A stretch of 64,000 nt of DNA from Hansfordia pulvinata. Lineage: Eukaryota; Ascomycota; Sordariomycetes; Xylariales. Under the pieces are notes generated by a model. That model searched no databases. It had not been told where the DNA came from and was given only the letters and a program-made list of their open reading frames with translations. Position 1 is the first letter of the stretch; every line of letters starts with the position of its first letter. This document shows, in pieces, positions 46,234-56,304 of this stretch. Where the stretch lies: NCBI GenBank assembly GCA_006538405.1, contig BJKQ01000018.1:265001-329000 (forward strand), read 5' to 3'. The translations under genes and the position numbers were made by a program.

Positions 46234-47895
46234 ATGCCTATTCAGCCATTTAAGGGAGGCCCTGAACTCGAATCTGACCTCAGACTAGGTCTTTGCATTT
46301 TAGCCGGTGTCCCAGACGAATTTGAGGCTTTCGCGAGGAAGGTCCGTAAAGCTTCACGCACCAGCCTTGTGCTTATCCAGAGAAAGGAGGATGGCAAGAG
46401 GGTTTCTGCTCCAGCCCCGAGAGGAGATCCTGGGACTCCGAAATGGGGGACTCCGAAATGGTACGGCTACTTACGACGAGCCGCGATGACAATCTGGGGC
46501 GTTGAGCGAAAGGATCTGGGGTCAATCTACGTGATAGAGTACCCCGAATCGGAGTTCTCTCGTCATCGCGGCAACCCTTCTCGTCATCGCGGCAACCCTA
46601 TAGTCCACGAGTTGCCTCATAAAGGAAAGGGCAAAGTCATTCACGAAGGCGACAAGGCAAAAAGCTGGGACAGAAAGCACTTCCAACGTGAAAGCTATCG
46701 CGGCAGAAGAAGCATACACTGGAGGAGAAGCATTATCGGCAGGCCAACGATCATTGATGGCTCCTCTTACCTTAAAATCGGTTCTCTATGGTTTTTCGTC
46801 CATGCCTTGACCACCAAGAAGCTGTTCAAGGCCAGTGCGACATTAATCTACAAGACCAGGATGAAAACGCTTCTCGAGCGCAGGGTAGACAGAATTATGG
46901 ACGCCGGTGCGGACGAGTGTCTCTTCACCGGAGAGACTGAAAACATCAGCACTGACGCGCAAAATCTCATCAACGCTAACAAGGCCGAAATATCGAAACT
47001 GGACTTCTCTGGCCGCAATTTGCAACTCCTGAAGCGAGGCGGCAAAGACCAGGGAACGAGCCGCGAAGACGAGGATATCACTGAACAGGTTATGTGGGAT
47101 TCCATGAATGATACTAACAGCGTGTTACTGCTTGATCTGTCTCATCAGGAGCGCAGCATGTTTGATAGATTCACGGGTCAGGAACCGCTCACAGCAATCC
47201 TTCGTTCGGAAGACGACACGGACTACGACACGGACGACTCAATGGGATATTTGGTTGACCTCGAGGTCTGGAAGAGAGGGTACACGCCACCGCCTGTCCA
47301 GCAAAATCACAGTTTCCTCGACGAAACGCAAGGCACGTCTGATCTGTCGTCTTCCCCGCCGTTGCCGTTTCCACTCGAACGAGATGCCCATTTGTCCCCA
47401 GGCGCCCACATCAAAGAGGAAGACTTGGTGCAGAGAACGAGGGCCATGTCGATAGGGGTAGACCCGCAAGACCTGCTGGCGGTAAACAAGCCGGCAGGGT
47501 TTTGGCGCCCAGATCTCAACAGGCACCCGGAGCAGCTCGATCCGGAAGTGCAGCACAGATACCGCGAGACGGGAGCAACAGGGGAAGGCGTCCCCTGGGG
47601 ACCCGGAGAGTGGCCAGACCAGTCGCAAACCACCGCACCACGCCCTCCCTCAGTGAATCCTGAGCCCCCGCAAGTGTTCTTCCCCAGCCAGCCGACCCCC
47701 TCTCAACTTCCGACCCCTTCTCAACTTGCGCAGCACCGGCCGCAGACCAGCATCCTCAGGCCCGCCCCATCATCTTCCATGACCCAGCGAGCGCCCCGCC
47801 AGCCCCCGCCGCAGCACTCGACAGCGAAAACAGCGAAGACAGCGAAGCCGCAAGGAGTCAGCAAGCAGCCATCCACTCGCGCGCGCCGCCGGTGA
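46234..47895 (+). CDS. Orphan protein with internal micro-duplications
   Basis: An intronless 553-residue protein I do not recognise. The N-terminal part (about 1-260) appears globular, with GSLWFFVHALTTKKLFKAS and a following basic helix. The middle is acidic (SEDDTDYDTDDSMGYLVDLE). The C-terminal 150 residues are rich in Pro, Gln and Ser and end in a basic tail (KQPSTRARRR). Three short direct duplications lie in the frame: a 15-bp unit giving GTPKWGTPKW, a 21-bp unit giving SRHRGNPSRHRGNP, and TPSQLPTPSQL near the end. The start has a TATA-like element about 210 bp upstream. Base composition is closer to 50 percent GC than that of the enzyme genes. Pro/Gln-rich and acidic stretches could suit a nuclear protein, but no domain is visible. 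Confidence 0.65.
   Translation: MPIQPFKGGPELESDLRLGLCILAGVPDEFEAFARKVRKASRTSLVLIQRKEDGKRVSAPAPRGDPGTPKWGTPKWYGYLRRAAMTIWGVERKDLGSIYVIEYPESEFSRHRGNPSRHRGNPIVHELPHKGKGKVIHEGDKAKSWDRKHFQRESYRGRRSIHWRRSIIGRPTIIDGSSYLKIGSLWFFVHALTTKKLFKASATLIYKTRMKTLLERRVDRIMDAGADECLFTGETENISTDAQNLINANKAEISKLDFSGRNLQLLKRGGKDQGTSREDEDITEQVMWDSMNDTNSVLLLDLSHQERSMFDRFTGQEPLTAILRSEDDTDYDTDDSMGYLVDLEVWKRGYTPPPVQQNHSFLDETQGTSDLSSSPPLPFPLERDAHLSPGAHIKEEDLVQRTRAMSIGVDPQDLLAVNKPAGFWRPDLNRHPEQLDPEVQHRYRETGATGEGVPWGPGEWPDQSQTTAPRPPSVNPEPPQVFFPSQPTPSQLPTPSQLAQHRPQTSILRPAPSSSMTQRAPRQPPPQHSTAKTAKTAKPQGVSKQPSTRARRR
46435..46599 (+). repeat. Two short in-frame direct duplications
   Basis: ACTCCGAAATGGGGG is duplicated at about 46435-46464 and a 21-bp unit at 46558-46578 and 46579-46599. 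Both lengths are multiples of three, so the orphan reading frame is preserved. Confidence 0.85.
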
Positions 47896-48750
47896 GTCAC
47901 GAATGGCAGGGAGTCGCTTGCGCGCAGAGAGGGGGGATTTGAAGCGCGGAAGGGTTTATTCGGGGCTTGCAACTTGCAAGCACTGGTAACGGGGGAAATG
48001 CCAGAGAGAGATGGGGCAGGGGATTTAGGATGTACTACTAGGGAGTTGGTCGGGACCGGGACTGTACGCGCACGGCAGGATGTATTCGATTGTTGGTTTC
48101 TACTCTTTTCTTGTCTTTCGTTTGCTAGTTCGAGATTGTACGAGTATGCCAGGATGTATTTCATTGTTGATTTCTACTTTTTCTTTTCATTCATTCCCCA
48201 ATTTCAGAAAAAAAAAGAAAAAAAGAAAAAACCAGCGACGATGACTCCTGTCGACTACTTGATGCTAAGACCAGATTGTCGTTCTGTGCTAACAGGGCAC
48301 AGCTACGGTACCTTAGATGGACAGTCGAGTCCTTTTGGGGTCAATATCGAAAGGGCCTAGTTACCTAGGTACTCAAAGCAGTGGTGTACAGAGTAAGTGC
48401 GTCAATCCCAACGGCTACAGACGCTTTGCCATCGCTCGTTTGCCCCATGGGCCCTTTTCAACCTTCCAAATGCGACGTTGCCTGCGTATACGGGCTTGAT
48501 CTGAACGCAATCGTTCCCTTCTGCCGTGCCATCGCCCGTGTGGTCGGTCTGCAGACCCTCGTCAGGCTTCCCAATGCGTCATCGCCCGCGTCCACGCACT
48601 GATCTGAAGGCAATCAACACCCCTCCCTACCCCCTTCGAGCCTTAATCGCCATCAGCCAATCGCGGAAGGAAAACCCAGGAGCAGATTCCCCCCCCCCCC
48701 CCCCCCCCCTAAGCGCCCCCGAAGCGCCCTCGAAGCATCCCCCTGGGCCC
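47896..48750. other. Intergenic with poly(C) tract
   Basis: The region between convergent genes. It has a 21-base C run (48689-48709) just past the transporter stop codon and A-rich runs at 48208-48230. Confidence 0.55.
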
Positions 48751-50476
48751 TCACAGCTCCACCCCCTCAAGCACAGCAGGCGGCGCCCCATGCCCATGCC
48801 CATGGCCACCCCCAGCCCCTGCACCGCCAGCCCGGCGCCGCGGCCAAAGCAGGCCGCGGTCGCGGACGTACTGGATGGGGCGGGCCACGGACAGGGACAG
48901 GGCGCGGCCGACGCGGGGCCTGTGGAAGGAGCGCTGGATGTCCTCGAGGGAGCGGCCGCGGGTCTCGGGCATGTAGGCGGCGAGGACGGCGGTGGCGAGC
49001 AGGGTGAGCCCGCCGAAGAGGAAGTAGGCGCCGAAGGCCGAGGCGGACAGCAGGATGGGCGTGAGCAGGGCCACCAGGAAGTTGGAGAACTGAAATCATA
49101 CCGTCAGCGGGTATTCTACAGCGGCATTTTGAGAAAAGGGGGAGGCCTCTGGGGTCTGTGAAAGTGGCGATGCTTAAGACAAAAAAGAGAGAGCGAACGC
49201 ACAAAGCTCAACCCCATGGCGACCGAGTTGGCGGCCCCGCGCGTGTTGCCCGGCTGGATCTCGCTGGCGTACACCTTGGCGACGATGCCCCAGGTGGCGC
49301 AGAAGCCCATGCCGAACAGGAAGACGGCGACGACGACGACCCAGCGGGCGACCCCCTCGGCGGTGACCACCCCCGCGGCGTACAGCCCGCCGATGAGGAA
49401 CATGAGGCCCGACAGGCCGACGCCGCCCGAGATGGCGGACGCGCGGCGGCCCCAGTGGTCCGTCAGCAGGAAGGCGGGGATCGTGGCGGCCAGCATGGCG
49501 ATGGAGGAGACGCCCGAGGCCAGGAAGACGGAGCTGTCAGGGGGGAGGCCGGCCTGGGAGAAGAGCGTGGGCGCGTACTATACCGAGGCAAGGCAGAGTC
49601 AGTCAGAGATTGAAGGGAGGGAGCAGGTCATGACGAGGAGGATCTGCCCACATAAGTAATGGCGTCGATGCCCGCCAGCTGCACCGCGCTGAGGAAGAAG
49701 AAGGCCAGCAGCGTGCGACTGCGGTATCCCCGGCGGAAGAGCAGCTTGTAGCCCTGCCACCCGGACAGACTGGGCCGCTGGTCGCCGGCGGACAGCAGGA
49801 AATCCCTCCGAGCCTCGTCCATGTCGAACTCGAGCGAGGCCAGGGCGCGCAGGGCCTCGTCGGAGCGGCCCCGCAGCAGCAGCCAGCGCGGGCTCTCGGG
49901 CATGAGGCAGCAGGCGAGGGCGAGCAGCAGGGCGACGGCGGCCTGGACGACGTAAGGGGCGCGCCAGGCGATGCTGCCGGAGGCGCGGGCGGTGGCGTAG
50001 CAGGTGAAGTAGCCGAGGCAGACGCCGGCGGTGGCCATGAACTGGGGCAGGGCGCTGAGGACGCCGCGGCGGCGCGAGGGCGCAATCTCGGTGATGTAGA
50101 CGGCCATGCTGCCGAAGAAGACGCCCTGCCCCACGCCGCCGACGGCGCGCCCCGCGATGAACTGAGGCAGCCCCGCGGCCGAGCCCTGCAGCGCCGCCCC
50201 GGCCGCGAACAGCAGCGCCCCCGGCAGCACCACCCGCAGCCGCCCGAACCGGTCCGCCGCCTGCCCCGCGAACACGGCCGGCACCACGCTCGGCAGGATG
50301 ATCATCGACACCGTCAGCCCGTGCAGCGTCGCGCTCAGCGGTGCCCCCATCAACGCCACCCACTGCCCCATCGACGTCGTCGCCCCGATGCACCCCGTGT
50401 CGTACCCGTTCAGCAGGCCTCCCAGCGACACCACCGCCGACGCCAGCACGTGATTCGGGACTGGTCCGATGGCCAT
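48751..50476 (-). CDS. MFS sugar transporter
   Basis: Sugar porter of the major facilitator superfamily. Exons 50476-49652, 49577-49203 and 49089-48751 join in phase 0 to 512 residues with an intact frame. Family motifs include NGYDTGCIGATTS in the first segment region, DRFGRLRVVLPGA, PESPRWLLLRGRSDEA, QLAGIDAITYYAPTLF, DHWGRRA and PETRGRSLEDIQ. The first intron uses GTGGGC as donor. The C-terminal tail is glycine- and histidine-rich (GGGHGHGHGAPP). It differs from the transporter at 727 and from the maltose-permease type at 39602, so the window has three distinct sugar porters. It lies between an orphan gene and a transposon, with no pathway genes next to it. Substrate unknown. Confidence 0.92.
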
Positions 50477-50777
50477 GGCGAGGGAGAGAGAGAGGCGGAC
50501 TGGTCGAACTCGTCAATGGCCGGCACCTCGATGGAGAAGAAATGCTGTGTATATGTAGGAAGAAGTCTGTTGTGATCGTGAAAGAATAACCGGCAAATCT
50601 CAGCTGACCGAGAGGGGGAAGTTGATTCTTGACCGTCTGTCTGTCTGGCCTAATAAGTGCATAGACTCTGCAGAGGCCTATCTGGGACTACAGTACTTCT
50701 CCTGGGTTACTAATCGTCGTATCCGGATTCTGGGGTCCGGGGTCCGTCGCGGGGTCGACCCCTCCTCCTCCTCGAAC
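50477..50777. other. Transporter promoter region
   Basis: Upstream flank of the transporter, up to the left target-site copy CCTCGAAC (50770-50777) of the transposon. No gene is seen. Confidence 0.5.
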
Positions 50778-51365
50778 CGCAGTGTGCATGCCCACGCCCA
50801 CCCTGGTCGTTTTTTTGCGCTAGACTCACTAGTACGCCTTGGCGCTACAAATTCTGCAGATTCCTGAAGTACCGATGATGCGCACACATAAGAACGTGGT
50901 AAACTTTCCAGTCTTGCTAGGCCCCTATTCCCGACCCTTACTTCCCACCCTGCCTCCTACTTCCAGACCATTAACACGTAAGCCCTAATATAACCCTAAC
51001 CCTAACCTTAACCTTTAGCCAGTGTAAGAAACATGCACTGTAATGACCCTTTTAACCCGCGATAAGGAAAAGTATATGCCGGGCCGTCAAAGCTGTAAAG
51101 GAGTGATATGCACTATTTATAAGAGACCGAATTACCCGATTAAGAAGTCTAGCACTTTTATCTAATGGTAGTCAACATTAAAGGGGAGGCGCCGACGAGG
51201 TTATTCCTTATAGCCGGTCACTTACACGTCGCATTGCCCGTATGATTCAAGGTACATAATCTTACAGCCCTGCATGTACTGATTTTTAGTACTGTAAATC
51301 TTTGCGCTAAAACGACCAGGGTGGGCGTGGGCATGCACAAAAAGGGCGTGGGCATGCACACTGCG
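50778..51365. mobile_element. Non-autonomous DNA transposon (MITE), TIRs and 8-bp TSD
   Basis: A 588-bp element with terminal inverted repeats beginning CGCAGTGTGCATGCCCACG at both ends. The left repeat continues through CCCTGGTCGTTTT to about 50820. The right repeat (about 51303-51365) contains the same sequence with one extra 21-bp copy of the outer part. The element is bounded by perfect 8-bp direct repeats CCTCGAAC at 50770-50777 and 51366-51373, a target-site duplication. No coding frame is present. The interior is AT-richer than its flanks and carries TAACCCTAACCC-type telomere-like sequence at 50990-51013. An 8-bp duplication is typical of hAT and P superfamilies; I cannot choose between them. 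It should depend on a transposase encoded elsewhere. Confidence 0.88.
50990..51013. repeat. Interstitial telomere-like repeat
   Basis: ATAACCCTAACCCTAACC followed by TTAACC: two perfect and two imperfect units of the fungal telomere repeat (TTAGGG on the other strand), located inside the transposon. Confidence 0.85.
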
Positions 51366-51373
51366 CCTCGAAC

Positions 51374-51835
51374 GGCCTAATTAGAGAGCGGGGGGCCCTA
51401 AAGACCACAGCATCCGGATTGAACAGTCCGCAGGGGTCGTACAGCTCAGCCCCCGAAGCCGGGATCGTCAAAGATAAGAGCTCAAGTCGGCGACTTTGAA
51501 AGGGCGTGGTCCGAGTGAGTCGAGCGAAAATCCCATCGTGAAGATTTCCCTTTACTAAACAGAACATGAATCTTCCTTGCAAATAGTCACGAGTGTAGTC
51601 TGAACAGCTAGTACATGAATCAAAACAGTGTTCGAATTAGGAAAAGATGTTATCGTTGTCCCCAAAGCATGCGAATTCAATCCGAACCCTCGCAGCTTTC
51701 CAGCCACGCGGTAGTCTCCCCCCCCCCCCCTTCGAAGACGATTGATCGGCGGCGTCGCGGCATCACCACCACTTCCTGATTGACCGAGAAACGTTGGCCT
51801 CCGGAGCCTTGGTATCCACCCCAACCAAACAAGCT
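51374..51835. other. Intergenic downstream of NLR gene
   Basis: No gene. A 13-base C run is at 51718-51730. The left edge is the right target-site copy of the transposon. Confidence 0.5.
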
Positions 51836-54800
51836 TCAGGCGTCTGATTGTGGACCGCGATAATGGAGCAAGTCAGAGACATTCATGTGACGATACTCGC
51901 GGACGAGCGCGTAGGGGCTGCGAAGCTCCCTATCGTGCGGCAGGATTCGTGCGTTCACACCGCGACGCAGTATAAGCTCCACCATCTCTTTATGGCCACA
52001 CGCAGCTGCTAAATGAAGCGGGGTAGCTCCGTTTTCATTGGGGACTCCTGCTTGCTCGGCGATGTTTTCATGGTCCAAGAGTGCATCAAGAACCTCAAGC
52101 TTGCTGCTTTTGTCCGTTTTGAATAGACCCGCTGCGAGATGTAGTGGGGTATTCCCGTCATTGTTGCGAAAATTTGCTTGTGTAGCGGCTCCCTCGTGGG
52201 CCAAAAGCCGCTTAACAAGAGCTCTCCTGTTTTCGCTTCTGACTGCGATATGGAAAGGTGTGTTTCCGTTCGAGTTTGGAACGCCTACTGGTGCGGCGGG
52301 CCCCCCGTACTCCAAGAGTGCGCTGAGTATAGAGCAAACGTCTGCAGTAGCATAGTAGGCTGCCGCTAGGTGTAGAGGGGTGTCTCCATTCAAATTTGGA
52401 ACCCCTGCTTGTGTTGCGGCCCCCTCGTGGTCCAAAAGTGCTTCAACATTGCCGACTTCGCCGGATTCGATTGCGAGATGGATTGGGCTGTTTCCTTCAT
52501 GGTTTAAAACCCCTGCTTGTGTTGCAGCCTCTTCGTGGTTTAAGAGTCTCTTGATGGCTTGTAGACCGTATCTGTTGCGGGCTGCAAGGTGGATTGGGGC
52601 GTTTCCGTCATTGTTTGGAACCCCTGCTTGTGTTGCGGCTCCCTCGTGGTCCAAAAGTGCATTGAGAGTCTCAAGGCAAATCTTAGGCTTCTTGTATGAG
52701 CTTAATAAAATGTGGAGCGGGCTGTCCCCACGTACACGGTCTGGAACTGCTGCTTGTGCTCCAGCTTCGCCGTGGTCGAGGAGTGAGAGCAAAGTTTGGT
52801 GACAACCGCGCCCAGCGGCCGCATGCAGCGCAGCCCACCCGTTGGCATCGTGTAGCCCACCTAGCGCGCCATCATACTGTAAGAGCCAATTAACCGCCTC
52901 AGTGCGACCGTGAGCTGCCGCGCAGTGAAGCACAGTTTGGCCTTTCGTCGTTCTCTCTCTGACAAGCGTGGACGGGCTGTCGGGCAGCAGCAAGGCCAAC
53001 ATTTCCGTGTCTCCCAGCCCCGCTGCGGTATGGATTGCACTCAGCCCAGATTGATCTTGAGTCAGGACATTTGCTTTGCGCTCCAAGAGATATCGAACTA
53101 ATTCCAGGCGACCGTAGTTTACTGCAGCGCTCAAGGCGGTTCTCGAATATCCGTACGGCAGGGCACGTTCGAGTTCCGTATGTTTAGTGAGCAAAAAGGC
53201 CGCAGTATTTCCACGGCCTTGCCGTAGGGCGTCCTCAAGCGCCTCGAGACCCGTAGTAGTCAAGGATTCCAACTTGCCATTCGGGTGCTTTCCGATGAAC
53301 CAGCGCAGCATCTCGGTCTTGTCATCGAGGACCGCGGGCCCCATTATATCCCGTTCGAGGTCCTCCCACTTGTCGACGCCCCAATTGGGAAGCTCGGTGT
53401 ATTTCAATAGGATTTCTCTTGACAACTCTTCATGACCCTTTCCAGATGCTAATTTTCCAGATGCTAATTGATGTGCACGGTGCCCCGATTGGTTCCGCAA
53501 GTCGAGATCTGCACCGTGTTTGATCAGAATCCTCGTAGCCTCATGGTGGCCATTCCTTGCAGCTGCATGAAGCGGAGCGCCCCATCTCTCGCCAAGAACG
53601 TCGAGGTCCGAGTCGAATTCCAGGATGCATTCAAGCAAGCTTGTCAGGTTCTTCTCAGCGAAAAGGTAATGGAGGGTCGCCGAATCGGTGTAGCGGCGAA
53701 CTTGGAACTTTTCAAAGACATTGCTCAGATGAATCCATCTGCGGCAATCCAGTCCCCTTAGGAACTCGGCCTGTGGGACGCGGAGGGCCGCTTCGTTGGC
53801 ATACGCCTCGTTGGCATGGTAGAACATCTGAGCGACTGCGTAGGGCAGGAAAGGAAACTTGTCAGAGATTGTGTCTCGAAGCTTCTTGGAGTCGTCGTAG
53901 CGTGCCTCAGGAAGTTCCTCCGGGATGGCAACATGGGTCGAAAGATCGATGAGCATTTGCTCTTCGCAGCATTGTTTAAGCCTGTCGTGGGACACACTTT
54001 GGAAGTCGCCTTCAATTTCTGGGAAGATCTCGTGCAAACCTCCCTCCTTGAGCAGGAAATCGCGGACTGACTCGTGTATGAACTGAACTCTGGGGTCTTC
54101 TGTGCGAGGCACTTCGATAAGTCCTTTAGACTGGCCGACAATGAAATCGCGCGCGAAATCGACGTCCCATTCAGAGGCATCCTCAGGGTCGAGCTTCATT
54201 CCAACCATGATCGCACAGTAGAACTCCTGAGGCTTCAAGGGGTGTTTCGCGAACAGGGCCCATTGAATGCATAGAAGCAGGCTGTCCATGTGGCTATTGT
54301 CGCGCTGTAGAATTGTTTTGAAAAGCGTGCTCAAGTCGCGGGGCAGAAGATCAAGCTTCTCCATGACCAGATCGATCCGACGATTGAGGAAGTCTGGCAG
54401 AAGGATATCGACGACGAGGACGACCCAGAGAAAAATGCCCACGGCCTTTGAAGCAATGGCTGCTTTTACTTTCAGTGGTCCCGGCTCGCCTCCTGTCATC
54501 TTCCGGTTGATATAATTCTCTATATCTTTTTCGTGCTCCACTTCGCTCTCAAGAACAAGCTTTAGAGCCTTGTGAATTTGGATCTTTGGGTAGTGGCGAC
54601 TGGATAAACAGATCCGGAGCAGAGTCTTTGAGAAGCAGGCCGCATTGCCAAGTCTCTCGAGCTGCCCAATCATCTTTCGAGTCTGGTCATCGCTGCATTC
54701 GTCGAGGGCGTCGATAAAGATGGTCAGGGTGCGGTCCCCCATCTTCTGGATGATCGTCTCAAGTAGATTGAAGCTTCGATCTGAGTTCCAGTGAGAGTTA

Positions 54801-56304
54801 TTGGCTCGGCATAGTTCAGGGAGTCTGCTGTTAAGGGCTTCCGCCAATTCTGGAACAGCTTCGAGGAGTTGAACGGCCAGCGCTCGGTACAGACCCTCCG
54901 TGGTTTTCTCCAAAGAGCCACCTCTTGCATTGAAGAAGAACGAAATGACGAGCGAGCCCGGCGTCTTGAGTCCCTTTGGCGGTTTCGATTTGGTGGCCTT
55001 TTCCAGGAGATATTTCATCAGTGTTGATTTTCCAGAGCCGGGCTTTCCTTGGATCCATAAGAAACGAGAGCCTTTCTGCTTCTTTCCATGGTCAATCCAA
55101 CGTTTGAAACATTCGTGCTCCAGCAGCCATTTGCATGTGTGTTTCTCCGCTTGCCGAATCTCATCCTTTCGTGAAGAGATCCCATCGTAGCGCAATGACT
55201 CCAGGAGGATGTCTATGTCAGGCTGTGTCGGAGCGTCGGTGCCTTGGCGCAGCGTTTCTCGAGGAGGGCTGGGTGGCAAGGGGCCCTCGGGGTCAAATTT
55301 GAGATGAACTCGCGAGCGTAAGCTGCCGCAACAGCAGCGGCGTACTTTTGCCACTGCATGCTCTTGTGGGAGTCGGCATAATCGCAAATGCCGCGGATGG
55401 CCAGATGACGTATATTGTGGCCCAAACCAGCAGCTTCCATCTCGAAGCAGAGGACTTTGCTGGACGTCTTGCTTTTGAGCCTCTCAACAATATTCCGCCT
55501 CGCCTCGGCGTCTTTGATGACCTGGTTCCCAGAGGCGATGGTGCCATAGTGTATGCGGGGATGTCCGTCCGGTCGAGCATGACGAAACACGTCCTTGGTG
55601 GGGTTGCAGCTCGCACAGGTACTGCTGTTGTCCTCATGTTGATAATCGTGCGGGAATAGTCGGTCGGGGTGTTGTTGAGGAGGGCTGGCATAGTCCGCCA
55701 TTGAAGGGTTGGCTGCCAGCATGTGTGACAGGATGGCGGGGATGTCGCTGGGCTGGGACTCATGCAGGGCTCTCAGGTACGTCATGGTCTTCAAGGCCTC
55801 TCCCGGTGCCTGGCATGGCACGCCGACGGGTTCCAACTGGCCGTTTTCGTAAAGTCTACCCAGGTCGTGCTGCACCACGGATTCACCAACAACAACGTCG
55901 CCGAGGCGCACATCAGCGTCGTCTGAGACTCCGCCGCCGATGCCAACCACGAGCTGCATAGAGATAAACTTGAAGCTCCGCTGCATGTTGGTGGCCACCG
56001 ACGCGGCATTGGTGGTGCCATAGTGCCAATGATGTAGGCAGGTGATGACTATGAAGTGTCCTTTGATCGAGCCAAGCGTGTACTTGTTGTCGTCCGACTG
56101 ATCTATGGTCGGCTCTTCGTGGATTTCGTCCAACATGGTTGTGGCCGCAGCCAGCTCCTTGTCCAAGGCACAGATCCAGCCGATGGTGTAGTGTCGGTGT
56201 GAATAAGAGTTGGAGGTCTTCAGCCGCTTGGGAGGCTGGTCCTCGTGGAGTCCGCTCCCACGATGGACGAGGGTACGCTTCGTCCGGCATAGTTCGTCGT
56301 CCAT
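51836..56304 (-). CDS. NLR-type protein: nucleoside-phosphorylase domain, NACHT ATPase, ankyrin repeats; one frameshift
   Basis: Fungal NOD-like receptor, a class that includes incompatibility and cell-death regulators. It is intronless. Residues about 39-330 form the PNP_UDP (Pfs-like) domain, with YTIGWICALDKELAA, VVGIGGGVSDDADVRLGDVVVG, VLCFEMEAAGL and GICDYADSHK. A NACHT module follows, with P-loop GKPGSGKST (about 420-428) and Walker B LTIFIDALDEC (about 527-537). From about 900 to the end are ankyrin repeats, several of them unusually alike (units containing HEGAATQAGVPN). The PNP and NACHT parts are in different frames, overlapping at 55213-55387. One added base in about 55276-55300 fuses them into 1,489 residues, the architecture known for this family. 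Domain order otherwise fits exactly, so I treat the break as an error. The alternative is two separate genes or a natural null allele. Confidence 0.88.
52010..52790 (-). repeat. Homogenised ankyrin repeats in NLR
   Basis: At least seven consecutive ankyrin units share a motif of the form HEGAATQAGVPNxxGN-xPIHLA at protein level, with matching DNA such as GTTGCGGCCCCCTCGTGG on the plus strand. Classical ankyrin repeats in the same protein, nearer the NACHT, are more diverged. Confidence 0.85.
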
